Shown here: positions 1 to 8,170 of the stretch, one piece after another
Position numbering within the stretch: position 1 is the stretch's first letter
Layout of the letters: the number at the start of each line of letters is the position of its first letter
Assembly: GCA_017859745.1 (NCBI GenBank)
Contig: JAFMML010000016.1
Coordinates: 1 to 52,575, forward strand
DNA: 52,575 nucleotides
Reading direction: 5' to 3'
Origin: Planctomycetota bacterium
Lineage (GTDB): Bacteria > Planctomycetota > Phycisphaerae > Phycisphaerales > SM1A02
Notes under the pieces: model-generated
Seen by the model: the letters and a program-made list of their open reading frames with translations, nothing else
Told to the model about the DNA's origin: nothing
Databases searched by the model: none
Made by a program: the position numbers and the translations under genes

Positions 1-80
1 GCGAGCGTGCCGCCTTCTTGCTGCGCCCCCCTGCGTCGTCTCGCCATGCTCGACGTCCCGAGGATGGCTTCGCCCTGCCG

Positions 81-114
81 GGTCCGACGCGTCCGACAGG
101 TCCGACGCGTCCGC
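81..114. repeat. Nonamer tandem repeat (GTCCGAC-type)
   Basis: About four 9-nt units built on the core TCCGAC (GGTCCGACG, CGTCCGACA, then both again) lie directly 3' of the acyltransferase gene that ends at 117. A related degenerate array sits at 8142-8169, also at a gene 3' end. The function is unknown. No protein frame is favoured here. Confidence 0.5.
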
Positions 115-116
115 TC

Positions 117-2033
117 TCAGGACGCTCCCGACGCGGGCGACGCTCCGGCAGCAACTCGATGGTGGGTCATGAACGCCTCGGCGCCTTCCGGCCCCATGTA
201 CTGGTTCATGATGCGGCGGTCGCAGTCGAGCAGGTCCACCAGCATCAGGCCGTCGAGGCAGTCGTGGAAGTCGGGGTCGATGTTGAAACCAAGCAGTTTG
301 GCATTGAGCTTGAGGTACTGGCGAAGCAGCACCGGGACCGTCCTCTGGTTCGCCTCGATCTCGCGAACGAGCAGATCGACCTCGTCGAGATCGGCCGCCA
401 CACGCTTGAGCCCCGCCTCGTTGAAGTCCCGCACGGGCTCGAAGAGGGCGGGATGTCGTGGCCGAATGAGGCCCACCAGGCTCGAGAGTCGAGGCGCGGT
501 GCTCAGGAACGCGATCAGCAGGCGCCGCGACATCGAGCGGTAGGCGTTGCTGATCGAGACCGGGCCGAACATCATCCGGTAGCGTGGATTCCTGGCGAGA
601 TGACGCCCGATGCCCTTCCACAGCAGCATCAGCGTTGCCGGGTGCCGCTGGTACTCCGGTCGCACGAAGGACCGCCCGAGTTCGAGCGCCGGGGAGATCT
701 GCGACATCAGACCGTCGCCGTACTCGAACAGCGTGTGGGTGTAGAGGCCTTCGAGGCCCTCGGTCGCAAGGATCTCGTCGGTCGGTCCAAGCCGATAGGC
801 CCCGAGAATCTCCCGATGGCGTCGGTCCCACAGGAACAGGTGCTGGTAGGTGTCGTCGAAGCGATCGAGGTCGAGACGTCGTCCGGTGCCCTCGCCGACC
901 TCTCGAAAGGCGATCTCTCGGAGACGCCCGATCTCCTCGACGACCTTCGGCAGTTGCGCACGCCGTCCGACGAGGACATCCCAGTCCCGATGCTGCAGCA
1001 GCAGCGACTCGGCCGGCAGCGCCTCGATCTCGCTGGCGAAGCGGGCCGGCGGCGACAGGGGATGCGCCGCAAGCGGCGCACCGGCCGCCACCTGGTTGGG
1101 CCGTGGTCGAAGGCGGGTGGTCGGTCGCGCCGCGGGGAGCGGCGGCAGGCGCTCGATGAGGTTGACCAGCGACGTGCGATCGAGACTCCGCTCCCGCAGC
1201 ATGTAGGTGCGGGCTCTCAGGTACTCGATGACCGCCTCGGGCGAACCCAGGCTCGCCAACTGGTCCCAGTGGATCGGCGAGCCCACCGCGCAACGCACGG
1301 TTCGCCCCGTCGCTGCGAGGGCCTCGCGCGGCAGCAGCGCCGTGCGGAGCCGTGGGTGCAGCAGGCCCGCGGCCTGGAAGATCCACCGATTGCGTCCGTG
1401 GAAGAAGACCGGGACCACCGTCGCGCGGCTTCGCTCGACGATTCTGGCGACCAGCGGATTCCAGGCCGGATCGGTGACGTTGCGGCGACTCCAGGTCAGA
1501 TGGGAGACCTCGCCGGCGGGGAACACCCCGAGTGCATGGCCGGCCGCGAGATGCTCGATCGCCTGCCGAACGCCGCGGGCGTTGTGCCGCGAGGCGTCGG
1601 GGCCGCCGAAGGGATCGACCTCGAACGACCGCTCCGCGATCCTCGGCATGCGAGAGAGCAGACTGTTCACGATGAACCGGGTGTCGGGACGAATCTGCTC
1701 GGCGAGGGCCGCGAGTCCGATCGCATCGGGCGCGCCCATGGCGTGGTTGGCGACGAAGACGACGGGTCCTTCCCGTGGGATCGCCCGCAGCGGCGCAACC
1801 TCGCTCTCGACGCGGATCCGCATCACCCTTCCCCAGGTCTCGCCCGGTCCACGAGATCGCTCGTGATGCCTCGCCTCGTCGGCGAGCGCCCGAAACCTCG
1901 GGAGGCCGATCATCCGGTCGGCAAGACCGATCGCCGGCGCGAGGAGCACGCCCCCCCAGCCGCCGAGGGGATTCGGGACTTCGATCGGCGCAGGGCCGGA
2001 TCGCTTGGAGGCGTGATCGTTGGAGGGGGGCAT
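117..2033 (-). CDS. Bifunctional PlsC + GNAT acyltransferase (OlsF-like)
   Basis: This 638-residue protein combines two acyltransferase domains. The N-terminal half is a lysophospholipid acyltransferase (PlsC) domain with the motif NHAMGAPD (His97, Asp103). That is the H-x5-D spacing of the haemolysin-like/ornithine-lipid branch, not the usual H-x4-D. The C-terminal half, roughly residues 390-600, resembles the OlsB-type GNAT fold (EIGRLREIAFREVGEGTG, then a conserved YQHLFLWD stretch). In OlsF the two domains make acyl-oxyacyl aminolipids such as ornithine lipid in two steps, so a similar role at the inner membrane is inferred. I chose the ATG at 2033. The frame stays open further upstream, but that part is low-complexity and Arg/Pro-rich. 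A TAGCAT box lies 13 nt before the ATG and there is no Shine-Dalgarno sequence. The head-group amino acid cannot be told from the sequence. Confidence 0.8.
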   Translation of the reverse strand: MPPSNDHASKRSGPAPIEVPNPLGGWGGVLLAPAIGLADRMIGLPRFRALADEARHHERSRGPGETWGRVMRIRVESEVAPLRAIPREGPVVFVANHAMGAPDAIGLAALAEQIRPDTRFIVNSLLSRMPRIAERSFEVDPFGGPDASRHNARGVRQAIEHLAAGHALGVFPAGEVSHLTWSRRNVTDPAWNPLVARIVERSRATVVPVFFHGRNRWIFQAAGLLHPRLRTALLPREALAATGRTVRCAVGSPIHWDQLASLGSPEAVIEYLRARTYMLRERSLDRTSLVNLIERLPPLPAARPTTRLRPRPNQVAAGAPLAAHPLSPPARFASEIEALPAESLLLQHRDWDVLVGRRAQLPKVVEEIGRLREIAFREVGEGTGRRLDLDRFDDTYQHLFLWDRRHREILGAYRLGPTDEILATEGLEGLYTHTLFEYGDGLMSQISPALELGRSFVRPEYQRHPATLMLLWKGIGRHLARNPRYRMMFGPVSISNAYRSMSRRLLIAFLSTAPRLSSLVGLIRPRHPALFEPVRDFNEAGLKRVAADLDEVDLLVREIEANQRTVPVLLRQYLKLNAKLLGFNIDPDFHDCLDGLMLVDLLDCDRRIMNQYMGPEGAEAFMTHHRVAAGASPASGAS

Positions 2034-2300
2034 TGGAGGCGTGGGGATGCTACCGCTCGGTCGTCGGGGCCGGTGGCGCCCCAGTGGCCCGAAAGCTCGA
2101 TTCGCCCAGTACCGAACGGAGAGGGGATGTCGGGGGCGAACCCTCACCGAAATCCTCATCGAAAACATGGAGATGCCGAGCGCCGCGGCGTGCCACGGAA
2201 CTTCCCGGGGCGGATCGCGAGGCGCAGCCGCGCCCTCGCGTTACTTTTGAGCGAACCCTGCGGGAGAGTTCCGCCGACCTCGTCTGGAGAACCGTTCACC

Positions 2301-3305
2301 ATGCCCACCACACGTCCAACCCCTCCCACCGATCGCGTTCGTCCGGATCGCATCGATCGCCGTGGCGGACTCCGTCGCCTTGCCGGTCTGGCCTCCCTCG
2401 GGATGTTGGGAATGACGGGATTGGACGCTCCTGCGGCTCTCGCGGCGGCCTCGAAGATGTCGCCGACGGGCATGGAGGACTATCCGATCTCGCTGGCGCA
2501 GTGGTCGTTGCACCGGGCGATCCGCGGCGGCACGCTCGACCCGCTCGACTTTCCAAAGGTCACACGAGAGACCTACGGCCTGGCCGGATGCGAGTACGTC
2601 AACAGCTTCTACAAGGCGAAGCTCCATGACGGCGCGTACTTCAAGGAACTCGCCAAGCGAGCCTCCGACGTGGGTGTGGAGAGTCTTCTCATCATGATCG
2701 ACGGCGAAGGGGCGCTTGGTGCACCGGACGCGGTCGAGCGCCAGATGACCGTGGCTCGACACATGCTGTGGGCGATTCGGGCGAAGGCTCTCGGCTGCCA
2801 CTCGATTCGAGTGAACGCCCAGTCGAGCGGCCCCCGCGACGAACAGGCCCGACTGGCCGCGGACGGTCTGCGCACGCTCGCCGAGCGATGCGCGCCGCTC
2901 GGGCTCAACGTCATCGTCGAGAACCACGGCGGGTACTCCTCCGACGGGGATTGGCTCGCGGGAGTCATCGCCTCGGTCGACCTGCCCAACTGCGGCACGC
3001 TGCCGGACTTCGGAAACTTCAGGCTGCAGGGGGACGAGTGGTTCGATCGCTACCGCGGTGTGGAACTGCTCATGCCCTTCGCCAAGGCGGTGAGCGCGAA
3101 GAGCCACGCCTTCGATGCGGCCGGCGACGAGACCGGGACCGACTACGGGCGCATGATGAAGATCGTCCGCGCCTCGGGATATCGCGGGTGGGTGGGCATC
3201 GAGTACGAGGGCGGGGGCCTCTCCGAGAACGAGGGCATCCTCGCGACGCGACGCCTGCTCGAACGGAACGGGTGTCGCGCGGCGGCGCCGATTCCAGGCG
3301 CCTGA
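2301..3305 (+). CDS. Tat-exported sugar phosphate isomerase/epimerase-like TIM-barrel protein
   Basis: This 334-residue protein begins with a twin-arginine-type leader (DRRGGLRRLAGLASLGMLGM, then an Ala-rich cleavage region), so periplasmic export is likely. The mature part is an AP-endonuclease-2/xylose-isomerase-like TIM barrel. Expected metal-site segments are visible: VIVENHGG, a later PDFGNF, an SKSHAF segment, and IEYEG near the C-terminus, which supply the usual Glu/His/Asp ligands. Such secreted family members are very abundant in planctomycetes, usually with unknown sugar substrates. A GGAGAA ribosome site precedes the ATG. It is divergent from the acyltransferase gene and stands alone. 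The fold is well supported, but the substrate is unknown. Confidence 0.85.
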   Translation: MPTTRPTPPTDRVRPDRIDRRGGLRRLAGLASLGMLGMTGLDAPAALAAASKMSPTGMEDYPISLAQWSLHRAIRGGTLDPLDFPKVTRETYGLAGCEYVNSFYKAKLHDGAYFKELAKRASDVGVESLLIMIDGEGALGAPDAVERQMTVARHMLWAIRAKALGCHSIRVNAQSSGPRDEQARLAADGLRTLAERCAPLGLNVIVENHGGYSSDGDWLAGVIASVDLPNCGTLPDFGNFRLQGDEWFDRYRGVELLMPFAKAVSAKSHAFDAAGDETGTDYGRMMKIVRASGYRGWVGIEYEGGGLSENEGILATRRLLERNGCRAAAPIPGA

Positions 3306-3315
3306 TCCGGCTGGT

Positions 3316-3786
3316 TCAGGCCTCCGACGGCGTCCAGTCCTTCGGTGCCAACTCGAATCGGTCGAAGAGAAACCCGGGGCTCACCGTGCAGCCGCACAAC
3401 GCCCAGCGGTCGAGGGCCCGGGCCCGCTGCCACGCGCCCGGCGGCACGATCGCCTGGGGCGATTCGCCTTCAAGCACGTGGGGGCCGAGGGCGACTCGTT
3501 CGACGGCGTGCCCATCGCGAGAGATCGACAACTCGAGCGGCCCGCCGGCGTAGTGGTGCCAGATCTCCGCGGCATCGACGCGGTGCCATCGGTTCTCCAC
3601 ACCTTCGGGCAGAAGAAAGTGGATCGCGGTGCCGCTCGCGCGACCGTCGCCGTCGACGGCCTCGGATCGCCAGGTCTCGCGGAAGTAGCCGCCTTCGGGA
3701 TGGGCCTCGAGTGCGAGCGCCGCGACGAGTCGGGCGATCTCGTCGGCAGGCTCCGGTCCGGGCGGCGTGTTGGAGTGTTCAGGCAT
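3316..3786 (-). CDS. Cupin superfamily protein, DUF985 (Cupin_5)
   Basis: This 156-residue protein matches the DUF985/Cupin_5 family. Typical signatures are EAHPEGGYFRETWRS near the N-terminus, AIHFLLPEG, the metal-site-like WHRVDAAEIWHHYAG, and the closing VSPGFLFDRFEL. The fold is a single small beta barrel. No enzymatic activity is established for the family, and links to sugar or phosphonate metabolism are only guesses. The ATG at 3786 was chosen because the family consensus begins shortly after it. The upstream frame is open but has no conserved character. The gene is convergent with the TIM-barrel gene (10 nt gap) and divergent from the ECF sigma gene. Confidence 0.85.
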   Translation of the reverse strand: MPEHSNTPPGPEPADEIARLVAALALEAHPEGGYFRETWRSEAVDGDGRASGTAIHFLLPEGVENRWHRVDAAEIWHHYAGGPLELSISRDGHAVERVALGPHVLEGESPQAIVPPGAWQRARALDRWALCGCTVSPGFLFDRFELAPKDWTPSEA

Positions 3787-3903
3787 CAGGAGGGACTCCG
3801 GGGCGGGCCGCATCGAAGACGCGGCCCGATCGCATCGCTCCCGGGCGCGCGGCGTTGGGGCCTTTGCCTGCGACGCGGTGGAGGCGGCGGATGCCCGGGA
3901 CCC

Positions 3904-3909
3904 TAGCAT
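3904..3909 (+). promoter_or_regulatory. TAGCAT -10-like box, probable leaderless start
   Basis: TAGCAT lies exactly 6 nt before the ATG of the ECF sigma gene, and no purine-rich ribosome site lies between them. That spacing puts transcription initiation at or next to the A of the start codon. No convincing -35 element is visible. Confidence 0.45.
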
Positions 3910-3915
3910 GACGCC

Positions 3916-4821
3916 ATGGGATCACCGCTGCTGCCATCCGGGCCGGCCGCCGTTTCGGTCGAGGCCGGCGATCCGGCCGACACCGCGATTCCGGCGCTCT
4001 TCGATGCCTACGGCGGCATGGTGCGTGGTCTGGGGCTGCGCCTCAGCGGGTCGCCCGCCGAGGCCGACGAGATCGTGCAGGACACCTTCCTGTCGGCCTA
4101 CCGGGGATGGGCGGGTTTCGACGGTCGCAGCAGGCCGAGCACCTGGCTCTACACGATCGCGGTGCGGGCGTGGAAGCGCCGCCGCCGCGGCCGCAAGGGC
4201 CGGGACGCGAACATGCCGTCCCTGGAGGCGGTGCTGCCCTTCGCCGACACCGAGGCGGCGATGCTCGAACGGGATGGGTCGCCCCCGGCCCAGGTCGAGC
4301 GGCGGGAGACCGTGGCCCGCATGCAGGAGGCCCTTGCCGAACTTCCCGACGCGTTTCGCGTGCCGCTTCTCCTGAAGGACCTGCTCGAACTGTCCGTCGA
4401 GGAGACCGCCAGAGTGCTCGATCTGAAGCCGCAGACGGTGAAGACCCGCCTGCACCGCGCGCGCCTCGCCCTTCGCAAGACGCTGATCGCAGGCCTGCCC
4501 ACCCGGCCGGCGCCAGCGCCCCGCTTCGAGCGCCAGCAGTGCGTGGACCTGCTGAGGGCCAAACTCGAATCGATGGATCGAGGCGAGCCCTTTCCCCGAC
4601 AGCGGGAACTCATCTGCGATCGGTGCCGTGGGGTCTTCGACGAACTCGATCTCGCACAGCGGTTCTGTCTCGACCTCGAGACCGACGAGGCCCGCGATCA
4701 GATGGCCGAGGCCCTCGGACGCCTCGAGGCGTCGCTCGCGGCCGATCGCCGACGCGATGAGACGCGCGGCGCCGGCAAGCGATCTCGCCGGTCCGCAGCG
4801 AAGACTCGCCCGGGCCTCTGA
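3916..4821 (+). CDS. ECF-type RNA polymerase sigma factor with Cys-rich C-terminal extension
   Basis: This 301-residue sigma factor has region 2 at about residues 25-90 (ADEIVQDTFLSAYRGW, then PSTWLYTIAVR) and region 4 at about 130-195 (ALAELPDAFRVPLLLKD, then VKTRLHRARLALRK). Canonical ECF factors stop near residue 190; this one adds about 110 residues. The extension holds Cys209 and a C-x2-C pair at 234/237 (ICDRCRG), spaced like the C...H-x3-C-x2-C zinc site of ZAS anti-sigma factors, with Arg230 where the His would be. No separate anti-sigma gene is adjacent, so the tail may act as a built-in regulatory or redox module; this is inferred. A basic low-complexity end closes the protein. The gene appears to be leaderless. 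Confidence 0.88.
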   Translation: MGSPLLPSGPAAVSVEAGDPADTAIPALFDAYGGMVRGLGLRLSGSPAEADEIVQDTFLSAYRGWAGFDGRSRPSTWLYTIAVRAWKRRRRGRKGRDANMPSLEAVLPFADTEAAMLERDGSPPAQVERRETVARMQEALAELPDAFRVPLLLKDLLELSVEETARVLDLKPQTVKTRLHRARLALRKTLIAGLPTRPAPAPRFERQQCVDLLRAKLESMDRGEPFPRQRELICDRCRGVFDELDLAQRFCLDLETDEARDQMAEALGRLEASLAADRRRDETRGAGKRSRRSAAKTRPGL

Positions 4822-4870
4822 GGAGGTCGCCGGTCGTCCGGTTCGCGGGCGGTTTCGACAGGCTCGCCCG

Positions 4871-4876
4871 TATACT
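4871..4876 (+). promoter_or_regulatory. Candidate -10 box upstream of tdh
   Basis: TATACT matches the -10 consensus at five of six positions and stands out in an otherwise very GC-rich gap. It would give a leader of about 100 nt before the tdh ATG. No good -35 element is found at 16-18 nt. Confidence 0.35.
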
Positions 4877-4979
4877 TCGCCCCCGCCGGGGCTTCATTCG
4901 TGGGGGGATCGGCCGTCACAGGGCCATCCGACGACTCCCTGCGATTCGCGGCCACCGTGCCGACCTCGAGAAGGACTCC

Positions 4980-6041
4980 ATGACCGACGCCTCCTGCACC
5001 CCCGATCCCACGCCCGGAGATGGTCTGGTCATCGTCACGGGGGCGGGTGGCGAGATGGGGCACGCACTGGTCCCGTGGCTCCTCCGGCAAGGCAAGCGGG
5101 TGGTGGCCATGGACCTCCGTCCGCCGCCGACCCCGTGGCCCGACGGAGTCGTCGCCGCGACCGGGGACGTGCGGGACCGTTCGTTCGTGGCGTCGATGGC
5201 CGATCTGCACGGCGATCGCCCGGTCGAGGCGGTCTTCCACCTTGCCGCGGTCCTTTCGACCGCCGCGGAGCGGAACCCCGAACTCGCCCACGAGGTGAAC
5301 GTTCTCGGCACCATGAACCTGCTCTCGCTCGCCGCCGAGCGGGGAACGCCGGATCGACCGCCGCTCTTCCTGTTGCCGAGTTCGATCGCCGTCTACGGCT
5401 TCGACTCGCTGGAGGCCAAGCGGGCGGCTGGACCGATCGACGAGGACGGCCATCTCGCAGCGCGGACGATCTACGGTCTCGGCAAGCTGGCCGCGGAGGA
5501 ACTCGGACGCTACTACGCGACCTTCTTCCGGCAGCTCGACGTCGGAGGTGCTCGAAGCGCCGTCGACTTCCGTTCGATCCGGTTCCCGGGAATCCTGTCC
5601 GCCGACACCGTGCCGAGCGGCGGCACCAGCGACTATGGCCCCGAGATGCTGCACGCCGCGGCGAAGGGCGAGATCTACCGCTGCTTCGTTCGACCGGACA
5701 GCCGCATCCCGTTCATGACCATGCCCGACGCGATCCGGGCGATCGAGGCGCTCGCCGCCGCGCCCGCCGCAGCGCTCTCCCGCCGCGTCTACAACGTCGG
5801 CGCCTTCGCGCCGAGTGCCGAGGAGATCGCGGGCTTCGTCGCCACGCATCTGCCCGAGGCCCGCATCGAATATGCGCCGGACGCGGCGCGGCAGGCGATC
5901 GTCGACAGTTGGCCCGAGGCCGTCGACGATGGAGCGGCCCGGCGGGACTGGGGATGGTCGCCTCGCCACGATGCCGCGGGCGCCTTCGCCGAATACCTCG
6001 CGCCGCGGGTGATCGCCCGATACGCCGCGACGACATCCTGA
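4980..6041 (+). CDS. tdh: L-threonine 3-dehydrogenase, SDR-type (NAD-dependent epimerase family)
   Basis: This 353-residue extended short-chain dehydrogenase should oxidise L-threonine to 2-amino-3-ketobutyrate with NAD. It has a Rossmann GAGGEMG motif near residue 21, a VFHLAAVLS segment, the catalytic Ser in LLPSSIAVYG, and the YGLGK (Y-x3-K) pair in TIYGLGKLAAEE. The conserved substrate-loop segment RFPGILSADTVPSGGTSDY is typical of SDR-type Tdh enzymes from bacteroidetes and other bacteria, as opposed to the zinc-dependent E. coli type. Its immediate neighbour is kbl, 36 nt downstream, which encodes the next step of the pathway and strongly supports the call. An AAGGA ribosome site precedes the ATG. 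Confidence 0.88.
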   Translation: MTDASCTPDPTPGDGLVIVTGAGGEMGHALVPWLLRQGKRVVAMDLRPPPTPWPDGVVAATGDVRDRSFVASMADLHGDRPVEAVFHLAAVLSTAAERNPELAHEVNVLGTMNLLSLAAERGTPDRPPLFLLPSSIAVYGFDSLEAKRAAGPIDEDGHLAARTIYGLGKLAAEELGRYYATFFRQLDVGGARSAVDFRSIRFPGILSADTVPSGGTSDYGPEMLHAAAKGEIYRCFVRPDSRIPFMTMPDAIRAIEALAAAPAAALSRRVYNVGAFAPSAEEIAGFVATHLPEARIEYAPDAARQAIVDSWPEAVDDGAARRDWGWSPRHDAAGAFAEYLAPRVIARYAATTS

Positions 6042-6077
6042 CTCCGACGCAAGCAGCCCCGCGACTGGAACGAGAAC

Positions 6078-7331
6078 ATGTCGAGCACCGCCGCCGCCCC
6101 GACCCCCGGCCCCAGCCCCAACCCGAACTTCGAGCCCCGCACCGCCGCGATCCTCTCGCACCTCGACGACAGCGGACAGTTGAAGCGCCTGCAGACGATC
6201 GAGGGTCCGATGGACGCCTCGATCCGACTGCGCGGCTACGGCGAGGTCGCCTGCTTCTGCTCGAACAACTATCTCGGTCTCGCCAACCATCCCGAGGTCG
6301 TCGAGGCGGGCATCGAAGGTCTGCGTCGATACGGGGCGGGCACCGCGAGCGTGCGGTTCATCTGCGGCACCTTCGAATGCCACGAGGCGCTTGAACATCG
6401 GATCGCGGACTTCACCGGCCTGCCCGCCTCCTACACGTTCACGAGCTGCTGGAACGCCAACGAGGCGGTCTTCCCGACGCTGTGCGATCCGGGCGATCTG
6501 ATCCTCTCCGACGAACTCAACCACGCGTCGATCATCGACGGCATTCGCCTTGCGGCGAGCATCAAGAAGGGCCTCCACAAGGGCGTCTACCGGCACGGCG
6601 ACCTCGACGACCTTCGCGCGAAGCTCGCTGCGGCGCGTGCCAACTCCGAAGTGACCGGCACCGTCTGGGTGGTCACCGACGGCGTGTTCTCGATGGAGGG
6701 CGACATCGCCGACCTGCCGGCGATTCGAGCGGTCTGCGACGAGTTCGGGGCGCTGCTCGTCGTCGACGACAGCCACGGCACCGGGGTCATGGGCGCCACC
6801 GGCCGCGGCACCCACGAGCACTGGAGCCTTCCCGCCTCCCGGATCGACTGCCTGACGAGCACCCTCGGCAAGGCCCTCGGCGGCGGCGCCGGCGGCTACG
6901 TCGCGGGAAGCGAAGCGATGATCGAACTGCTGGTGCAGCGTGGCCGACCGACGCTCTTCTCCAACGCCCTGCCTGCGACGGTGGCCTGCTCGGCGGACAA
7001 GGCGATCGAGATCCTCCAGCGCGAGCCGCAGCGGGTGCAGAGGCTTCGCGAGAACGTCGCCGCGGCCCGCGCCGGCATCGTCGAGGCCGGCTTCGAGGTG
7101 CTCGACTCGCCGACGGCGATCTGCCCGATCATCGTGCACGACACCGCCAAGGCGATCGCCATGAGCCGGCGCCTGCTCGAGCTCGGCGTCTTCGTGATCG
7201 GGTTCGGGTATCCCGTGGTGCCGGAGGGGCACGCCAGGCTTCGAGTGCAGATCTCCGCAGCGCACGGTGACGAGCATCTCGAGGCGTTGATCTCCTCGCT
7301 CAAGCAGTTGCGTCGCGAGTTCGCGGATTGA
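6078..7331 (+). CDS. kbl: Glycine C-acetyltransferase (2-amino-3-ketobutyrate CoA ligase)
   Basis: This 417-residue PLP enzyme of the alpha-oxoamine synthase family splits 2-amino-3-ketobutyrate with CoA into glycine and acetyl-CoA. The PLP lysine lies in TSTLGKALGGGAGGY. Other family landmarks are CSNNYLGLANHPEV, GTASVRFICGT, SDELNHASIIDGIR and DDSHGTGVMG. These are diagnostic of Kbl rather than of BioF or 5-aminolevulinate synthase. The protein has a Pro-rich 20-residue N-terminal extension. The gene forms a tight unit with tdh upstream and aat 7 nt downstream, so threonine catabolism and Aat are probably co-transcribed. Confidence 0.95.
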   Translation: MSSTAAAPTPGPSPNPNFEPRTAAILSHLDDSGQLKRLQTIEGPMDASIRLRGYGEVACFCSNNYLGLANHPEVVEAGIEGLRRYGAGTASVRFICGTFECHEALEHRIADFTGLPASYTFTSCWNANEAVFPTLCDPGDLILSDELNHASIIDGIRLAASIKKGLHKGVYRHGDLDDLRAKLAAARANSEVTGTVWVVTDGVFSMEGDIADLPAIRAVCDEFGALLVVDDSHGTGVMGATGRGTHEHWSLPASRIDCLTSTLGKALGGGAGGYVAGSEAMIELLVQRGRPTLFSNALPATVACSADKAIEILQREPQRVQRLRENVAAARAGIVEAGFEVLDSPTAICPIIVHDTAKAIAMSRRLLELGVFVIGFGYPVVPEGHARLRVQISAAHGDEHLEALISSLKQLRREFAD

Positions 7332-7338
7332 GAAGGCC

Positions 7339-8094
7339 GTGAGCGAGGCCGCGCCGGGAACCAAGCGTGCGCTCGATCACGACGCGATCGCGAAGGCGTT
7401 CGACGAGATCCTCGCCGGCCGGGCCGTCCGCCGCGCGACCTCCGATCATCTGATCGCCGCCTACCTGCACGGGATCTTCCCGATGGCCCGCGGCCGACGG
7501 GGACCGATCGATTGGGTCGAGCCGTACACCCGAGGCGTGTTCGACCTCGAGGCGTTCCATGTCCCGAAGAACCTCGCGCGGGAGGTCAAGCGAGGTCGCT
7601 TCGAGATCCGCACCGACACCGCCTTCGAGTCGGTGCTGCGGGCGTGCGCGACCGCCCGCGGCCCCGACAACGGCACGTGGATGTCCGAGACCCTGCTCGA
7701 GGCGTATCTCGACCTGTTCGATCGCGGCCATTGCCACAGCGTCGAGGCGTGGCTCGTCGAGCGCGATCGGACCCCGACGGCCGACGCTTCCCCCGACACG
7801 CCCGGGAGGATCCTGAAGCAGACCCTCGTCGGCGGACTCTACGGGGTGCACCTCGGCGCGGCGTTCTTCGGCGAGAGCATGTTCAGTCGCCCCGACAGCG
7901 GCGGAAGCAACGCCTCGAAGGTGTGCCTGGTGCATCTGGTCGAGCGGTTGCGTCGGCAGGGGTTTCTGCTGCTCGATGCCCAGATGACCAACCCGCACCT
8001 CGAGCAGTTCGGCCTGGAGGCGATGGCGTCGGAGGCCTTTCACATGCGCCTCGCCGAAGCGCTCGCGGTCGAGGCGGCGTGGGGGGTTGGGTAG
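7339..8094 (+). CDS. aat: Leucyl/phenylalanyl-tRNA-protein transferase
   Basis: This 251-residue cytoplasmic enzyme transfers Leu or Phe from aminoacyl-tRNA to N-terminal Arg or Lys of proteins, marking them for ClpS/ClpAP. Family signatures are YLHGIFPMA near residue 43, WMSETLLEAYLDLF, SVEAWLV, GGLYGVHLGAAFFGESMFS, SNASKVCLVHLVERL and LLDAQMTNPHLEQFG. The start is GTG at 7339, 7 nt after the kbl stop. A 15-20 residue insert (RDRTPTADASPDTPG) before the GGLYG motif is longer than in E. coli. Grouping with threonine degradation is unusual but may only reflect operon packing. Confidence 0.95.
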   Translation: MSEAAPGTKRALDHDAIAKAFDEILAGRAVRRATSDHLIAAYLHGIFPMARGRRGPIDWVEPYTRGVFDLEAFHVPKNLAREVKRGRFEIRTDTAFESVLRACATARGPDNGTWMSETLLEAYLDLFDRGHCHSVEAWLVERDRTPTADASPDTPGRILKQTLVGGLYGVHLGAAFFGESMFSRPDSGGSNASKVCLVHLVERLRRQGFLLLDAQMTNPHLEQFGLEAMASEAFHMRLAEALAVEAAWGVG

Positions 8095-8141
8095 GGGGGG
8101 CGGTCGCCGCCGAACAGGGGCGTGCGCCGTCCGGATGCCAC

Positions 8142-8169
8142 GGTCCGACGGGCCCGACAAGCCCGACCG
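8142..8169. repeat. Nonamer repeat related to 81-114
   Basis: Three 9-nt units, GGTCCGACG, GGCCCGACA and AGCCCGACC, lie in the 76-nt gap between the convergent aat and ychF genes. They share the (T/C)CCGAC core of the array at window position 81. No U-tract hairpin is present here. Confidence 0.45.
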
Positions 8170-8170
8170 T

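Noticed and set aside
18-2300. Long plus-strand open frame running into the Tat-exported protein, suggesting a giant fusion
   Set aside because: The part before 2301 is antisense to the acyltransferase and has no domain. The true start is marked by a ribosome site and a twin-arginine leader at 2301.
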